64,000 nt of DNA, taken from assembly GCF_003814875.1 (NCBI RefSeq), contig NZ_RKQF01000001.1, positions 9,362,001 through 9,426,000 on the forward strand, read 5' to 3'. Both the position numbers and the translations under genes were made by a program. Shown one piece after another: positions 1 through 8,837 of this stretch. The notes beneath the pieces are model-generated. The model saw nothing but the letters and a program-made list of their open reading frames with translations, did not search any database and was not told the origin of the DNA. The number at the start of each line of letters is the position of its first letter. Position 1 is the first letter of the stretch. The DNA is from Streptomyces sp. Ag109_O5-1. Lineage in GTDB: Bacteria; Actinomycetota; Actinomycetes; Streptomycetales; Streptomycetaceae.

Positions 1-893
1 TCCAGCCGCACCTGCTGCCGCTGGCCGACCGAGTGCTGGAGGAGACCACCGCCGAGGCCCTCGCCGGGCACGACGTCGTCTTCCTCGCGCTCCCGCACGG
101 GCAGTCCGCCGCCGTCGCCGAGCAGCTCGGCCCGGATGTCCTCGTCATCGACATGGGCGCCGACTTCCGTCTGAAGGACCCGGCCGACTGGGAGCGCTTC
201 TACGGCTCCCCGCACGCCGGCACCTGGCCCTACGGCCTTCCCGAACTGCCGGGTGCCCGCGCCGCGCTGGAGGGGTCCAAGCGCATCGCGGTACCCGGTT
301 GCTACCCCACCGCCGTCTCCCTCGCCCTGTACCCGGCCTACGCCGCCCAGATCGCCGGGGCCGAGGCGGTGATCGTCGCCGCGTCCGGCACCTCCGGCGC
401 GGGCAAGGCACCCAAGGCGCACCTGCTGGGCAGCGAGGTCATGGGCTCCATGACGCCGTACGGCGTCGGCGGCGGCCACCGGCACACCCCCGAGATGATC
501 CAGAACCTGAGCGCGGTGGCGGGGGAGCGGGTCGCCGTCTCCTTCACGCCCACGCTCGCGCCGATGCCCCGGGGCATCCTCGCCACCTGCAGCGTCGCGG
601 CGAAGGACGGAGTGACCGCCGAGGCCGTCCGCGCCGCCTACGAGAAGGCCTACGCCGACGAGCCCTTCGTCCATCTGCTCCCCGAGGGCCGGTGGCCCGC
701 GACGGCGTCCGTCTACGGTTCCAACGCCGTTCAGGTGCAGGTCGCATACGACGAGGCCGTCGGCCGCATCATCGCGATCAGCGCCATCGACAACCTGACC
801 AAGGGCACCGCCGGCGGTGCCGTCCAGAGCATGAACCTCGCCCTGGGTCTCGCCGAGACCACCGGGCTGACCACGATCGGAGTTGCGCCGTGA
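1..893 (+). CDS. argC: N-acetyl-gamma-glutamyl-phosphate reductase (5'-truncated by window edge)
   Basis: Third step of arginine synthesis: NADPH-dependent reduction of N-acetylglutamyl-5-phosphate to the semialdehyde, in the cytoplasm. The open frame runs into the left edge, so the N-terminal NADP-binding part is missing. The visible part has the catalytic-cysteine motif VPGCYPTA near position 300, the GTSGAGK stretch and the C-terminal AIDNLTKGTAGGAVQ signature of the family. Its stop overlaps the argJ GTG start (GTGA), so the two genes are translationally coupled in an argCJBDR operon. The operon promoter lies outside the window. The identification is secure; only the start is unknown. Confidence 0.96.
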   Translation, partial: QPHLLPLADRVLEETTAEALAGHDVVFLALPHGQSAAVAEQLGPDVLVIDMGADFRLKDPADWERFYGSPHAGTWPYGLPELPGARAALEGSKRIAVPGCYPTAVSLALYPAYAAQIAGAEAVIVAASGTSGAGKAPKAHLLGSEVMGSMTPYGVGGGHRHTPEMIQNLSAVAGERVAVSFTPTLAPMPRGILATCSVAAKDGVTAEAVRAAYEKAYADEPFVHLLPEGRWPATASVYGSNAVQVQVAYDEAVGRIIAISAIDNLTKGTAGGAVQSMNLALGLAETTGLTTIGVAP

Positions 894-2041
894 GCGTGAC
901 GGCAGCGAAGGGATTCACGGCGGCGGGCATCGCCGCCGGGATCAAGGAGAACGGCAACCCGGACCTGGCCCTCGTGGTCAACAACGGACCCCGCCGTGCC
1001 GCCGCGGGCGTCTTCACCTCCAACCGCGTGAAGGCCGCGCCGGTCCTGTGGTCCGAGCAGGTGCTCAAGAGCGGCCAGGTCTCGGCCGTCGTCCTCAACT
1101 CCGGCGGCGCCAACGCCTGTACCGGCCCCAAGGGCTTCCAGGACACCCACGCGACCGCCGAGAAGGTCGCCGAGGTGCTCGGGCGCGGCGCCATCGAGGT
1201 GGCCGTCTGCTCGACCGGCCTGATCGGTGTGCTCCTCCCGATGGACAAGCTGCTGCCCGGCGTCGAGACCGCCGCCGCCCAGCTCTCCGAGCACGGCGGC
1301 GAGAAGGCCGCCATCGCCATCAAGACCACCGACACCGTGCACAAGACGTCCGTCGTGACGAAGGACGGCTGGACGGTCGGCGGTATGGCGAAGGGCGCGG
1401 GCATGCTCGCCCCGGGCCTCGCCACCATGCTGGTCGTCCTCACCACGGACGCGGTCGTCGAGAGCGAGGACCTGGACAAGGCGCTGCGGGCCGCGACCCG
1501 CACCACCTTCGACCGCGTCGACTCCGACGGCTGCATGTCCACCAACGACACCGTGCTGCTGCTCGCCTCGGGAGCCGCTGACGTCACCCCGGAGTACGCG
1601 GAGTTCGCCGAGGCCGTCCGCGCTGTCTGCGACGACCTCGGCCAGCAGCTGATCCGGGACGCCGAGGGCGCCAGCAAGGACATCAGGATCGAGGTCGTGA
1701 ACGCGGCCAGCGAGGACGACGCCGTCGAGGTGGGCCGCTCCATCGCCCGCAACAACCTCCTCAAGTGCGCCATCCACGGCGAGGACCCCAACTGGGGCCG
1801 CGTGCTCTCCGCGATCGGCACCACCCAGGCCGCCTTCGAGCCGGACCGGCTGAACGTCGCCATCAACGGCGTCTGGGTGTGCAAGAACGGCGGGGTCGGC
1901 GAGGACCGCGAGAAGGTCGACATGCGCTACCGCGAGGTGCACATCGTCGCCGACCTCGCCGCCGGCAGCGAGACCGCCACCATCTGGACCAACGACCTCA
2001 CCGCCGACTACGTCCACGAGAACAGCGCTTATTCGTCATGA
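890..2041 (+). CDS. argJ: Bifunctional ornithine acetyltransferase / N-acetylglutamate synthase
   Basis: Transfers acetyl from N-acetylornithine to glutamate (acetyl cycle) and may also use acetyl-CoA. The product is 383 residues, the usual ArgJ length. The self-cleavage region KGAGMLAP followed by LATML is visible, where cleavage before the Thr creates the alpha and beta subunits and the nucleophile. The C-terminal GEDPNWGR motif is also typical. I chose the GTG at 890 because it overlaps the argC stop; the longer upstream open frame is the shadow of argC. It ends in an ATGA overlap with argB, consistent with one operon mRNA. Confidence 0.96.
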   Translation: MSVTAAKGFTAAGIAAGIKENGNPDLALVVNNGPRRAAAGVFTSNRVKAAPVLWSEQVLKSGQVSAVVLNSGGANACTGPKGFQDTHATAEKVAEVLGRGAIEVAVCSTGLIGVLLPMDKLLPGVETAAAQLSEHGGEKAAIAIKTTDTVHKTSVVTKDGWTVGGMAKGAGMLAPGLATMLVVLTTDAVVESEDLDKALRAATRTTFDRVDSDGCMSTNDTVLLLASGAADVTPEYAEFAEAVRAVCDDLGQQLIRDAEGASKDIRIEVVNAASEDDAVEVGRSIARNNLLKCAIHGEDPNWGRVLSAIGTTQAAFEPDRLNVAINGVWVCKNGGVGEDREKVDMRYREVHIVADLAAGSETATIWTNDLTADYVHENSAYSS

Positions 2042-2940
2042 GCACTACGCGTAAGCACACCGCGCTGCCCAAGGCGCAGACCCTCATCGAGGCGCTGCCC
2101 TGGCTGGTCCGTCACAACGGCAGGACCGTCGTGATCAAGTTCGGCGGCAACGCCATGATCGACGAGGACCTGAAGGCCGCCTTCGCCCAGGACGTCGTCT
2201 TCCTGCACCACGCCGGCCTCAAACCGGTCGTCGTGCACGGCGGCGGCCCGCAGATCAGTGCCGCCCTCGACAAGCACGGCATCGTCAGCGAGTTCAAGGC
2301 CGGGCTGCGGGTCACCACCGAGGACGCCATGGACGTCGTACGGATGGTGCTCGCCGGGCAGGTCCAGCGCGAGCTGGTCAACCTGCTCAACCAGCACGGG
2401 CCGCTCGCCGTCGGACTGACCGGCGAGGACGCCCACACCATCACCGCCACCAAGCACCAGCCCAGGATCGACGGCGAGTTGATCGACATCGGGCGGGTCG
2501 GCGAGATCACCGCGATCGACACGGGCGCGATCGAGGCCCTGCTCGCCGACGGCCGGATCCCGGTCGTCTCCTCCATCGCCCGCAGTCAGGACGACGGACA
2601 TGTCTACAACGTCAATGCTGATACGGCGGCTGCGGCACTCGCTGCTGCTCTGGGCGCCGAAACCCTCATGGTCCTCACCGACGTCGAGGGCCTCTACGAG
2701 GACTGGCCGAACTCCGACGAGGTGATCAGCCGTCTCACCGCTTCCCAACTGGAGAAGCTGCTGCCGGAGTTGAGCGCCGGCATGGTGCCGAAGATGGAGG
2801 GCTGCCTGCACGCCGTGCGCAACGGCGTGCAGACCGCCCGGGTCATCGACGGCCGGGTCCAGCACTCGATCCTGCTGGAGATCTTCACGGACGAAGGCAT
2901 TGGCACCATGGTCGTGCCGGACCAAGAGGGGGAGTCATGA
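2038..2940 (+). CDS. argB: Acetylglutamate kinase
   Basis: Phosphorylates N-acetylglutamate with ATP, the second and usually feedback-controlled step of arginine synthesis. The protein is 300 residues with the amino-acid-kinase motifs VIKFGGNAM near residue 33 and VVVHGGGPQI near residue 65, and the nucleotide-binding NVNADTAA stretch. An N-terminal segment of about 25 residues precedes the kinase fold; such an extension is associated with arginine-sensitive hexameric enzymes, though feedback inhibition is only inferred here. The start overlaps the argJ stop and its own stop overlaps the argD start by ATGA. Confidence 0.96.
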   Translation: MSTTRKHTALPKAQTLIEALPWLVRHNGRTVVIKFGGNAMIDEDLKAAFAQDVVFLHHAGLKPVVVHGGGPQISAALDKHGIVSEFKAGLRVTTEDAMDVVRMVLAGQVQRELVNLLNQHGPLAVGLTGEDAHTITATKHQPRIDGELIDIGRVGEITAIDTGAIEALLADGRIPVVSSIARSQDDGHVYNVNADTAAAALAAALGAETLMVLTDVEGLYEDWPNSDEVISRLTASQLEKLLPELSAGMVPKMEGCLHAVRNGVQTARVIDGRVQHSILLEIFTDEGIGTMVVPDQEGES

Positions 2941-4133
2941 GCAATCAGGAACTGACCTCGCGCTGGCAGGGCGCGCTCATGAACAACTACGGCACCCCGC
3001 GCCTGCCCCTCGCCCGCGGCGAGGGCGTCAAGGTCTGGGACACCGACGGCCGGGAGTACCTCGACTTCGTCGGCGGCATCGCCACCAACGCGCTCGGCCA
3101 TGCCCACCCGGCGATCGTCGGGGCCGTCAGCAAGCAGATCGCGTCCCTCGGCCACATCTCCAACTTCTTCATGGCGGAGCCCACCGTGGCCCTCGCCGAG
3201 CGGCTGATCCAGCTCTTCGGCCGGGAGGGCAGGGTCTTCTTCTGCAACTCCGGCGCCGAGGCCAACGAGGCCGCCTTCAAGATCGGCCGGCTGACCGGGC
3301 GGACCCACATGGTCGCCACCGACGGCGGCTTCCACGGCCGGACCATGGGCGCCCTCGCACTCACCGGCCAGCCCGCCAAGCAGGACCCGTTCCGCCCGCT
3401 GCCCGCCGACGTCACCCACGTGCCCTACGGCGACGCGCAGGCCCTGGCCGCCGCGGTCACCGAGGACACCGCCCTGGTGATCATCGAGCCCGTCCAGGGC
3501 GAGAACGGCGTGGTCGTACCCCCGCCCGGCTACCTCAAGGCGGCCCGCGCGATCACCGCCGCCACCGGCGCGCTGCTCGTCCTCGACGAGGTGCAGACCG
3601 GCACCGGCCGCACCGGCACCTGGTTCGCCTACCAGGCCCACGAGGGCGTGCTGCCCGATGTCGTCACCCTCGCCAAGCAGCTCGGCGGCGGGCTGCCGCT
3701 CGGCGCGACCGTGGCCTTCGGCCGGGCCGCCGAACTGCTCCAGCCCGGCCACCACGGCACCACCTTCGGCGGCAACCCGGTCGCCTGTGCCGCCGGCCTC
3801 GCCGTCCTCGACACCATCGAGAACGACGGGTTGCTGGAGAACGTCAAGCGGCAGAGCGAGAAGTTGCGGGACGGAATCGAGGGTCTCGGCCACGGGCTGA
3901 TCGATTATGTCCGGGGCACGGGCCTTCTCCTGGGTATCGTGCTCACCGAGCCGCTGGCCGCACAGGTGCAGCAGGCGGCTCAGGAGGCCGGGTTCCTGGT
4001 GAACGCGCCCGCCCCCGACGTCGTACGGCTGATGCCCCCGCTGAACCTCCGCGACGACGAGGCGGACGCGTTGCTGCAGGCGCTGCCCGGCATCCTCGAC
4101 GCAGCGAGCGGGGACGGACGATCCGGGGAATGA
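2937..4133 (+). CDS. argD: Acetylornithine aminotransferase
   Basis: PLP-dependent class III aminotransferase converting N-acetylglutamate semialdehyde to N-acetylornithine. The 398-residue protein shows the NSGAEANEAAFK motif, the LVLDEVQTGTGRTG cofactor stretch and the PLP lysine in the segment VTLAKQLGGG, all at normal spacing. It is coupled to argB by ATGA overlap and followed after 7 bases by argR. A related enzyme (ornithine aminotransferase) is possible by fold, but the operon context fixes ArgD. Confidence 0.96.
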   Translation: MSNQELTSRWQGALMNNYGTPRLPLARGEGVKVWDTDGREYLDFVGGIATNALGHAHPAIVGAVSKQIASLGHISNFFMAEPTVALAERLIQLFGREGRVFFCNSGAEANEAAFKIGRLTGRTHMVATDGGFHGRTMGALALTGQPAKQDPFRPLPADVTHVPYGDAQALAAAVTEDTALVIIEPVQGENGVVVPPPGYLKAARAITAATGALLVLDEVQTGTGRTGTWFAYQAHEGVLPDVVTLAKQLGGGLPLGATVAFGRAAELLQPGHHGTTFGGNPVACAAGLAVLDTIENDGLLENVKRQSEKLRDGIEGLGHGLIDYVRGTGLLLGIVLTEPLAAQVQQAAQEAGFLVNAPAPDVVRLMPPLNLRDDEADALLQALPGILDAASGDGRSGE

Positions 4134-4140
4134 GACGACG

Positions 4141-4686
4141 ATGAGCCAGGCGCAGGAGTTCGACCAGTCCGGCGGGACGGGGGCTGCGGTGCCGCAGACC
4201 CGGACCGCCCGGCACCGCCGGATCGTGGACATCCTCAACCGGCAGCCGGTGCGCTCGCAGAGCCAGCTCGCCAAGCTGCTGGCCGACGACGGGCTCACGG
4301 TCACCCAGGCGACGCTCTCCCGGGACCTCGACGAGCTCAACGCGGTGAAGATCCGCAACACCGACGGCGAGCTCATCTACGCGGTCCCGAGCGAGGGCGG
4401 CTTCCGCACGCCCCGCGCACCGCTGGGGGAGTCGGCGAAGGAGGAGCGGATGCGCCGCCTCTCCCAGGAGCTCCTGATCTCGGCGGAGGCCTCGGCGAAC
4501 CTGGTCGTCCTGCGCACCCCGCCGGGCGCCGCACAGTTCCTGGCGTCGGCGATCGACCAGGCGGAGCTGCACGACATCCTCGGCACCATCGCCGGTGACG
4601 ACACGCTGCTGCTGATCAGCCGCGAGCCGACCGGCGGCCAGGCCCTCGCCGATCACCTGCTGCGCCTGGCCCAGAACGGGCACTGA
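4141..4686 (+). CDS. argR: Arginine repressor
   Basis: Arginine-responsive DNA-binding regulator (hexamer in the family) that binds ARG boxes. At 181 residues it has the N-terminal winged-helix region (about residues 20-85, with SQSQLAKLLADDGL and TQATLSRDLDEL) and the C-terminal arginine-binding/oligomerisation domain (GAAQFLASAID and GTIAGDDTLLLI). As last gene of argCJBDR it would be co-regulated with its targets. A likely target site inside this window is the palindrome pair at the argG promoter (25037-25060). The next 40 bases before the sigma gene hold no clear terminator. Confidence 0.95.
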   Translation: MSQAQEFDQSGGTGAAVPQTRTARHRRIVDILNRQPVRSQSQLAKLLADDGLTVTQATLSRDLDELNAVKIRNTDGELIYAVPSEGGFRTPRAPLGESAKEERMRRLSQELLISAEASANLVVLRTPPGAAQFLASAIDQAELHDILGTIAGDDTLLLISREPTGGQALADHLLRLAQNGH

Positions 4687-4726
4687 CCCGCGTGCGGGTC
4701 CCGGCCCGCCGACGGAGAATGGACAT

Positions 4727-5383
4727 GTGATCTTCCGCGGCGGGCGGGCAGGCGGGCGGGCAATCCCCTGGCGGCCGTCGAACGTATACAGGGGTGTGTC
4801 GGGCATCCGGTCCCCCGTCGGCCGCCTCCCGGACGAGGCTCTGCTGTCCGGGCTGGCCACCGGAGATCCGGAGCTCGCCGAGATCTTCGTACGGAGATTT
4901 CAGCACCGGGTCTTCGGGGTCGCCATGGCCGTCACCGGGGACCAGCAGCTCGCCGAGGACGTCGCTCAGCAGACATTCGAACGCGCATGGCGGCATGCCC
5001 AGATCTACGACTCGCGCCGCGGCTCGGTCGGGACCTGGCTGACGACCATCGCGCACAACCTCGCCGTCGACGCCGTCCGCGCGAGGCGGACGGAACCGAT
5101 GGCACCCGAGGACCTCGACCCGCTCCTCGAGGTCGTCACCGAGACCCCCGAGCGGTGGGCGCTGGCCGACGAGGCCTCCTCCCAGCTCCGGGCGGCGCTG
5201 GCACGGCTGCCGAGGGAGCAGGCCAGGGCCCTGATGATGGCAGGGATCTACGGTATGACGGCCCAGCAGATCGCCGAGGCGGAGAAGATCCCGCTGGGCA
5301 CCGCAAAGACGCGGATAAGGGCGGCGATGGCCAAACTCCGCACCACCCTCACGTCTCTGGAGCGAGGCGACCATGGCGAGTGA
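4727..5383 (+). CDS. ECF-family RNA polymerase sigma factor (RskA/zinc anti-sigma partner type)
   Basis: Extracytoplasmic-function sigma factor: region 2 contains DQQLAEDVAQQTFERAW and WLTTIAHNLAVDAVR; region 4 contains LPREQARALMMAGIYGMTAQQIAEAEKIPLGTAKTR split over two helices of the HTH. The frame opens at GTG 4727 (218 residues), with GGAGA 10 bases upstream. A second GTG at 4796 gives 195 residues, which is closer to the usual ECF length, so the N-terminus is uncertain. It overlaps the downstream anti-sigma gene by 11 bases, the classic arrangement for a sigma/anti-sigma pair held at the membrane. The target regulon is not visible; the neighbouring envelope redox and exporter genes are candidates by proximity only. 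Confidence 0.9.
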   Translation: MIFRGGRAGGRAIPWRPSNVYRGVSGIRSPVGRLPDEALLSGLATGDPELAEIFVRRFQHRVFGVAMAVTGDQQLAEDVAQQTFERAWRHAQIYDSRRGSVGTWLTTIAHNLAVDAVRARRTEPMAPEDLDPLLEVVTETPERWALADEASSQLRAALARLPREQARALMMAGIYGMTAQQIAEAEKIPLGTAKTRIRAAMAKLRTTLTSLERGDHGE

Positions 5384-6128
5384 CGCGCACTGCGAGAAGC
5401 TGCGGGAGGTCGGCGCCGAGCTGGCGCTGGGCGTGCTGCCCGGCCGTGAGCGGGCCGAGGCCGTCGCGCATCTGGACGGGTGCGCGGACTGCCGGGAGTA
5501 CGTCCGGCAGCTGACCGGGATCGGCGACCGGCTGATCGGTCTGCTCCCGGACGCCGAACCGCCGCCCGGTTTCGAGACCCGGGTGGCGCGCAGCCTGGCC
5601 GAGCAGGCGGCGACGGCACCCGAAGGACAGCGGCCCGCCCGCGCCGTCCAGGGCCGGCGCAGCCGTGCCCGGCGGGCCCGGCTGCGGCTCGCCGCGGTGG
5701 CCACCGCCGTCGCCGTGGCCGTCGGCTTCGCCGGCTGGGCGGTCGGCACCGCCGTCGAGGGAGCCGTCACCGCCTCGGCGCCCGCCACGGAGTCCGAGCC
5801 CATGCTGGTCGGGGACGTGATCCCGACCGGGGGCGGGCAGCCCATCGGCGACGTCTACGCCCACCCGGGCAGCCCCGCCTGGATGTTCGTGTCCGTCTCC
5901 TTCCCCGGCACTCCCTACACCGGCAAGGTCACCTGCCTCCTCGAACACATCGACGGTACGACCACGCGTGTCGGCGAATTCCTGGTGCGCGAGGGACGCG
6001 GCCACTGGGGGGTGGCGGTCCCCGTCGACCTCACCCAGTATTCCGGCGCCCGCCTGACCTCTCCCGACGGCACCGTCGTCGCCACCGCCCAGCTGCAGAA
6101 GGGCAAGGTGGTGACGCCGGAGGCGTGA
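5373..6128 (+). CDS. Membrane-anchored zinc-binding anti-sigma factor (RskA-like)
   Basis: The 251-residue product has an N-terminal zinc-binding anti-sigma motif (His33, Cys37, Cys40 in VAHLDGCADC), one transmembrane segment at about residues 105-128 after an Arg-rich cytoplasmic patch, and an extracytoplasmic RskA-type domain (about 140-251, with a conserved segment near GGGQPIGDVYAHPG). It would hold the preceding ECF sigma inactive until an envelope signal triggers release or proteolysis. Translation is coupled to the sigma gene by overlap. It is convergent with the kinase gene at 6130, with a one-base gap. Confidence 0.9.
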   Translation: MASDAHCEKLREVGAELALGVLPGRERAEAVAHLDGCADCREYVRQLTGIGDRLIGLLPDAEPPPGFETRVARSLAEQAATAPEGQRPARAVQGRRSRARRARLRLAAVATAVAVAVGFAGWAVGTAVEGAVTASAPATESEPMLVGDVIPTGGGQPIGDVYAHPGSPAWMFVSVSFPGTPYTGKVTCLLEHIDGTTTRVGEFLVREGRGHWGVAVPVDLTQYSGARLTSPDGTVVATAQLQKGKVVTPEA

Positions 6129-6129
6129 G

Positions 6130-6948
6130 TCACGCGCCGCGGTGCGGGGCGGGCAGCGTCGCTGCCAGGGCGGCGGCCAGCTCGGCGACGGTGGGGCGGG
6201 CCGTCGGATCGGCCCGGAGGCAGCCGTCGACGGCTGCTGCGAGAGCGCGGGGGAGCCGCCGCCGGGACGAGACCGGCGGGGCGCCGCGCTCCCGCGTGTC
6301 CCCGCAGGGGAACGCGGCCTCCCCGCACGCCGCTTCGAAGAGCGTGACGCCGATGCCCCACACGTCGGCGGCGGCCGTGAGCGTCCCGCCGCGGGCCTGC
6401 TCGGGGGCGCGGTAGCAGCAGGTGCCCAGCCCGGCCGGGGCGGCCCCGGGAGGCCGTGCCACGCTCAGGTCGAGGACCTTCGCGTGCCCCCGGTCCACCA
6501 CCACGTTGGACGGCTTGAGGTCCAGGTGCAGCAGGCCCCGGCCGTGCAGATAGTGCACCGCCGAGCACAACTGCACCCCGAGCAGCGCCACATCGGTCGC
6601 GGACGGCCGGTGCCGCAGCCGGCGCAGCAGGTGGGAGAGCGTCTCCCCGGTCAGCGTCTCCAGGACCACCAGCGGCTCGGGGGAGTCGAAGGTGTCGTAC
6701 CCGCGGACCAGGTGCGGATGGCTGAACTCCTGCAGCCACCGGCCCTCCCGCAGCAGCCGTTCGCCCAGCCCCGGCTCGTCCCGGCGGTCGGGCCGCACCA
6801 CCTTGACCACGCACCGGCAGTCCCGCTCCGCGCTCCAGGCGTCGTGGACGTCGAGCCAGCCGGTGCGGGCGAGATGTCCCAGGACCTCGTAGCCCGGGAC
6901 CGGCACCGTGCCCGGCGCCAGCGGCGGGTCCCGGCCCACCGGGCTCAT
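6130..6948 (-). CDS. Stand-alone Ser/Thr protein kinase-like protein with divergent motifs
   Basis: Kinase-fold protein of 272 residues with no transmembrane segment or extra domain. ATP lysine Lys49 (CVVKVV), catalytic-loop HLDLKPSN (Asp143, Asn148) and APE motif (YRAPEQ) are present. The glycine loop is degenerate (residues 24-31, GHLARTGW), HRD has become HLD, and the usual DFG is DLS (Asp160). It may still bind Mg-ATP, so activity is possible but not assured. I chose the ATG at 6948 because it overlaps the stop of the ABC exporter by ATGA. The gene therefore ends an operon His-repeat peptide, ABC exporter, kinase, suggesting that it modifies the peptide or controls the exporter. That role is inference. 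Confidence 0.85.
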   Translation of the reverse strand: MSPVGRDPPLAPGTVPVPGYEVLGHLARTGWLDVHDAWSAERDCRCVVKVVRPDRRDEPGLGERLLREGRWLQEFSHPHLVRGYDTFDSPEPLVVLETLTGETLSHLLRRLRHRPSATDVALLGVQLCSAVHYLHGRGLLHLDLKPSNVVVDRGHAKVLDLSVARPPGAAPAGLGTCCYRAPEQARGGTLTAAADVWGIGVTLFEAACGEAAFPCGDTRERGAPPVSSRRRLPRALAAAVDGCLRADPTARPTVAELAAALAATLPAPHRGA

Positions 6949-8759
6949 GACAGCACCGCACCCGCGTTCAGCCGGTGCAGCCGGGCGTACGCCCCCTCGT
7001 GCCCGAGCAGGTCGGCGTGCGCCCCGTCCTCGACGACCCGGCCGTGGTCGAGCACCACGATCCGGGTGGCGTCCCGGACGGTCAGCAGGTTGTGGGAGAT
7101 GACGACGGTCGTCCGCCCGGCCATCAGCCGGCGCAGCGGATCCATGATCCGCCGGCCCGACCCGACGTCGAGCCCTGCCGTCGGTTCGTCCAGCAGCAGC
7201 ACCGGCGCGTCCCGGATCATCGCCCGGGCGATCGCCAGCCGCTGGCACTGACCGCCGGAGAGCGTCCGGCCGCGCTGGCCGACGAGCGTGTCGTAGCCCT
7301 CCGGGAGCCGCCCGACGAACTCGTGCGCGTCCGCCGCGCGCGCCGCCGCGACGATCTCCGCCTCCGTGGCCGCCGGCCGGCCGTAGGCGATGTTCTCCCG
7401 CACGGTGCCGTGGAAGACAAGGGTCTCCTGCAGCACCACCGCGACACTCTCCCGCACGTCGGACAGGGCGAGTTCGCGCAGGTCGGTCCCGTCCAGCCGG
7501 ACCGCGCCCCGGTCGGGGTCGTAGAACCGCAACTGCAGTTTCGCGAGCGTGGACTTGCCGGCCCCGCTCGCCCCGACCAGCGCCAGCGTCTCCCCGGGCG
7601 CCACATGGAACGACACGTCCGACAGCGCCCAGGCCGCCGTACCGGGATAGCGGAACCACACCCCGTCGAACTCCACGTCACCGCGTGCCCGGCGGATCCG
7701 CCGGGCACGCGGCGCCTCGGTCACCTGGGGCCGCTGGTCCAGCAGTTCGATGATCCGCTCCGCCGAGGCGGAGGCCGCGTAGAAGGTGGTGCCGAGCCCG
7801 GACAGCCCGTGCACCGGGCCGTACAGCTTGCCGATCAGCGCCAGGAACACCAGGAGCCCGCCCAGCGTGAGCTGGCCCTGGGCCAGCTTCCAGGTGCCGA
7901 GGCCCAGCACCGCGAGACCGCCCGCCACCTCGATGATCTCCACGACGGGTCCGTAGACGCCCCGGATCCGCGCGGAGGCCATCGCCGCCCGGAACCTGCC
8001 GAGGTTCTCCCGCTCGAACCGGTGCGCCTCCCAGCCCTGCCGGTTGTACGCCTGCACCAGTACGACATTGCCGAGCGACTCCTCGGCGATCGCGCTGAGC
8101 GTGCCGCTGCGGCGCCTGCGTTCCCGGGACGCCTCCTTGATCAGGCGCGAGAAGTGCCGGGCGCAGCCCCAGAACACCGGCACGACGAGGAGGGAGAGCA
8201 GGGTCAGGTCCCAGCGCAGGTAGAAGAGCAGACCGAGGAAGACGCCGAGCCGGATCAGGTAGTACAGGGCGTCCGCCACGCCCGAGAGCAGGAACGTCTC
8301 CACCGCGTCGACATCACCGGTGACCCTGGCCAGCACGTCCCCGAGCCGCCGGCGCTCGAAAAAGCCGAGCGACAGCCCCTGGACGTGCCGGAACACGTCG
8401 GAGCGCAGCGCGAGCAGGAAGTGTTCGCCGACCCAGGTGGAGGTCACGTCGTCGGCGAAGCCGAGCGTGCCGGAGCAGACGACGAGACCGAGGTAGGCCG
8501 GTGCGATCCACAGGAACGGCCGCAGGTCCCGGGGGACGAGCACGTCGTCGATGACGATCTTGAAGAGCCAGAGTTCGGCCGCGTCGACGGCGGGAGCGGC
8601 CAGGCTCAGCAGAACGAGGGGCACGAGCCAGCGGCGGCCACCGCGGGTGTACGGCCAGAACCGCCGGAACACCTCGCGCGGGGAGACCCGGGGGGCGGCC
8701 GCGACCACGTCGTCGCAGGGGGCGCCGGCCGACAGCAGACGCCGTAGGAGATGCGCCAT
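6945..8759 (-). CDS. ABC exporter, fused transmembrane and ATPase domains
   Basis: Half-transporter of 604 residues in the MsbA/lipid/peptide exporter class. An ABC_membrane domain (about residues 45-330, six predicted helices starting WLVPLVLLSLAAPAVDA) is followed by the nucleotide-binding domain. Walker A (GASGAGKST) lies near residue 395, the signature LSGGQCQRLAIARA near 500, Walker B (VLLLDEPT) near 525 and the H-loop His (VISHN) near 555. There is no N-terminal C39 peptidase domain, so it is not a classical bacteriocin-processing exporter. It lies between a 60-residue His-rich peptide gene upstream and a kinase gene downstream, with which it overlaps. The substrate is unknown; the neighbouring peptide is the natural candidate. 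Confidence 0.9.
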   Translation of the reverse strand: MAHLLRRLLSAGAPCDDVVAAAPRVSPREVFRRFWPYTRGGRRWLVPLVLLSLAAPAVDAAELWLFKIVIDDVLVPRDLRPFLWIAPAYLGLVVCSGTLGFADDVTSTWVGEHFLLALRSDVFRHVQGLSLGFFERRRLGDVLARVTGDVDAVETFLLSGVADALYYLIRLGVFLGLLFYLRWDLTLLSLLVVPVFWGCARHFSRLIKEASRERRRRSGTLSAIAEESLGNVVLVQAYNRQGWEAHRFERENLGRFRAAMASARIRGVYGPVVEIIEVAGGLAVLGLGTWKLAQGQLTLGGLLVFLALIGKLYGPVHGLSGLGTTFYAASASAERIIELLDQRPQVTEAPRARRIRRARGDVEFDGVWFRYPGTAAWALSDVSFHVAPGETLALVGASGAGKSTLAKLQLRFYDPDRGAVRLDGTDLRELALSDVRESVAVVLQETLVFHGTVRENIAYGRPAATEAEIVAAARAADAHEFVGRLPEGYDTLVGQRGRTLSGGQCQRLAIARAMIRDAPVLLLDEPTAGLDVGSGRRIMDPLRRLMAGRTTVVISHNLLTVRDATRIVVLDHGRVVEDGAHADLLGHEGAYARLHRLNAGAVLS

Positions 8760-8837
8760 GGCAGGAGTTCCTCGGGTACCGACGGAGGCGCGGACCGGCT
8801 GCCCCGGTCGCCGGTCCGCTCACCCTTCCCTCTGCGG

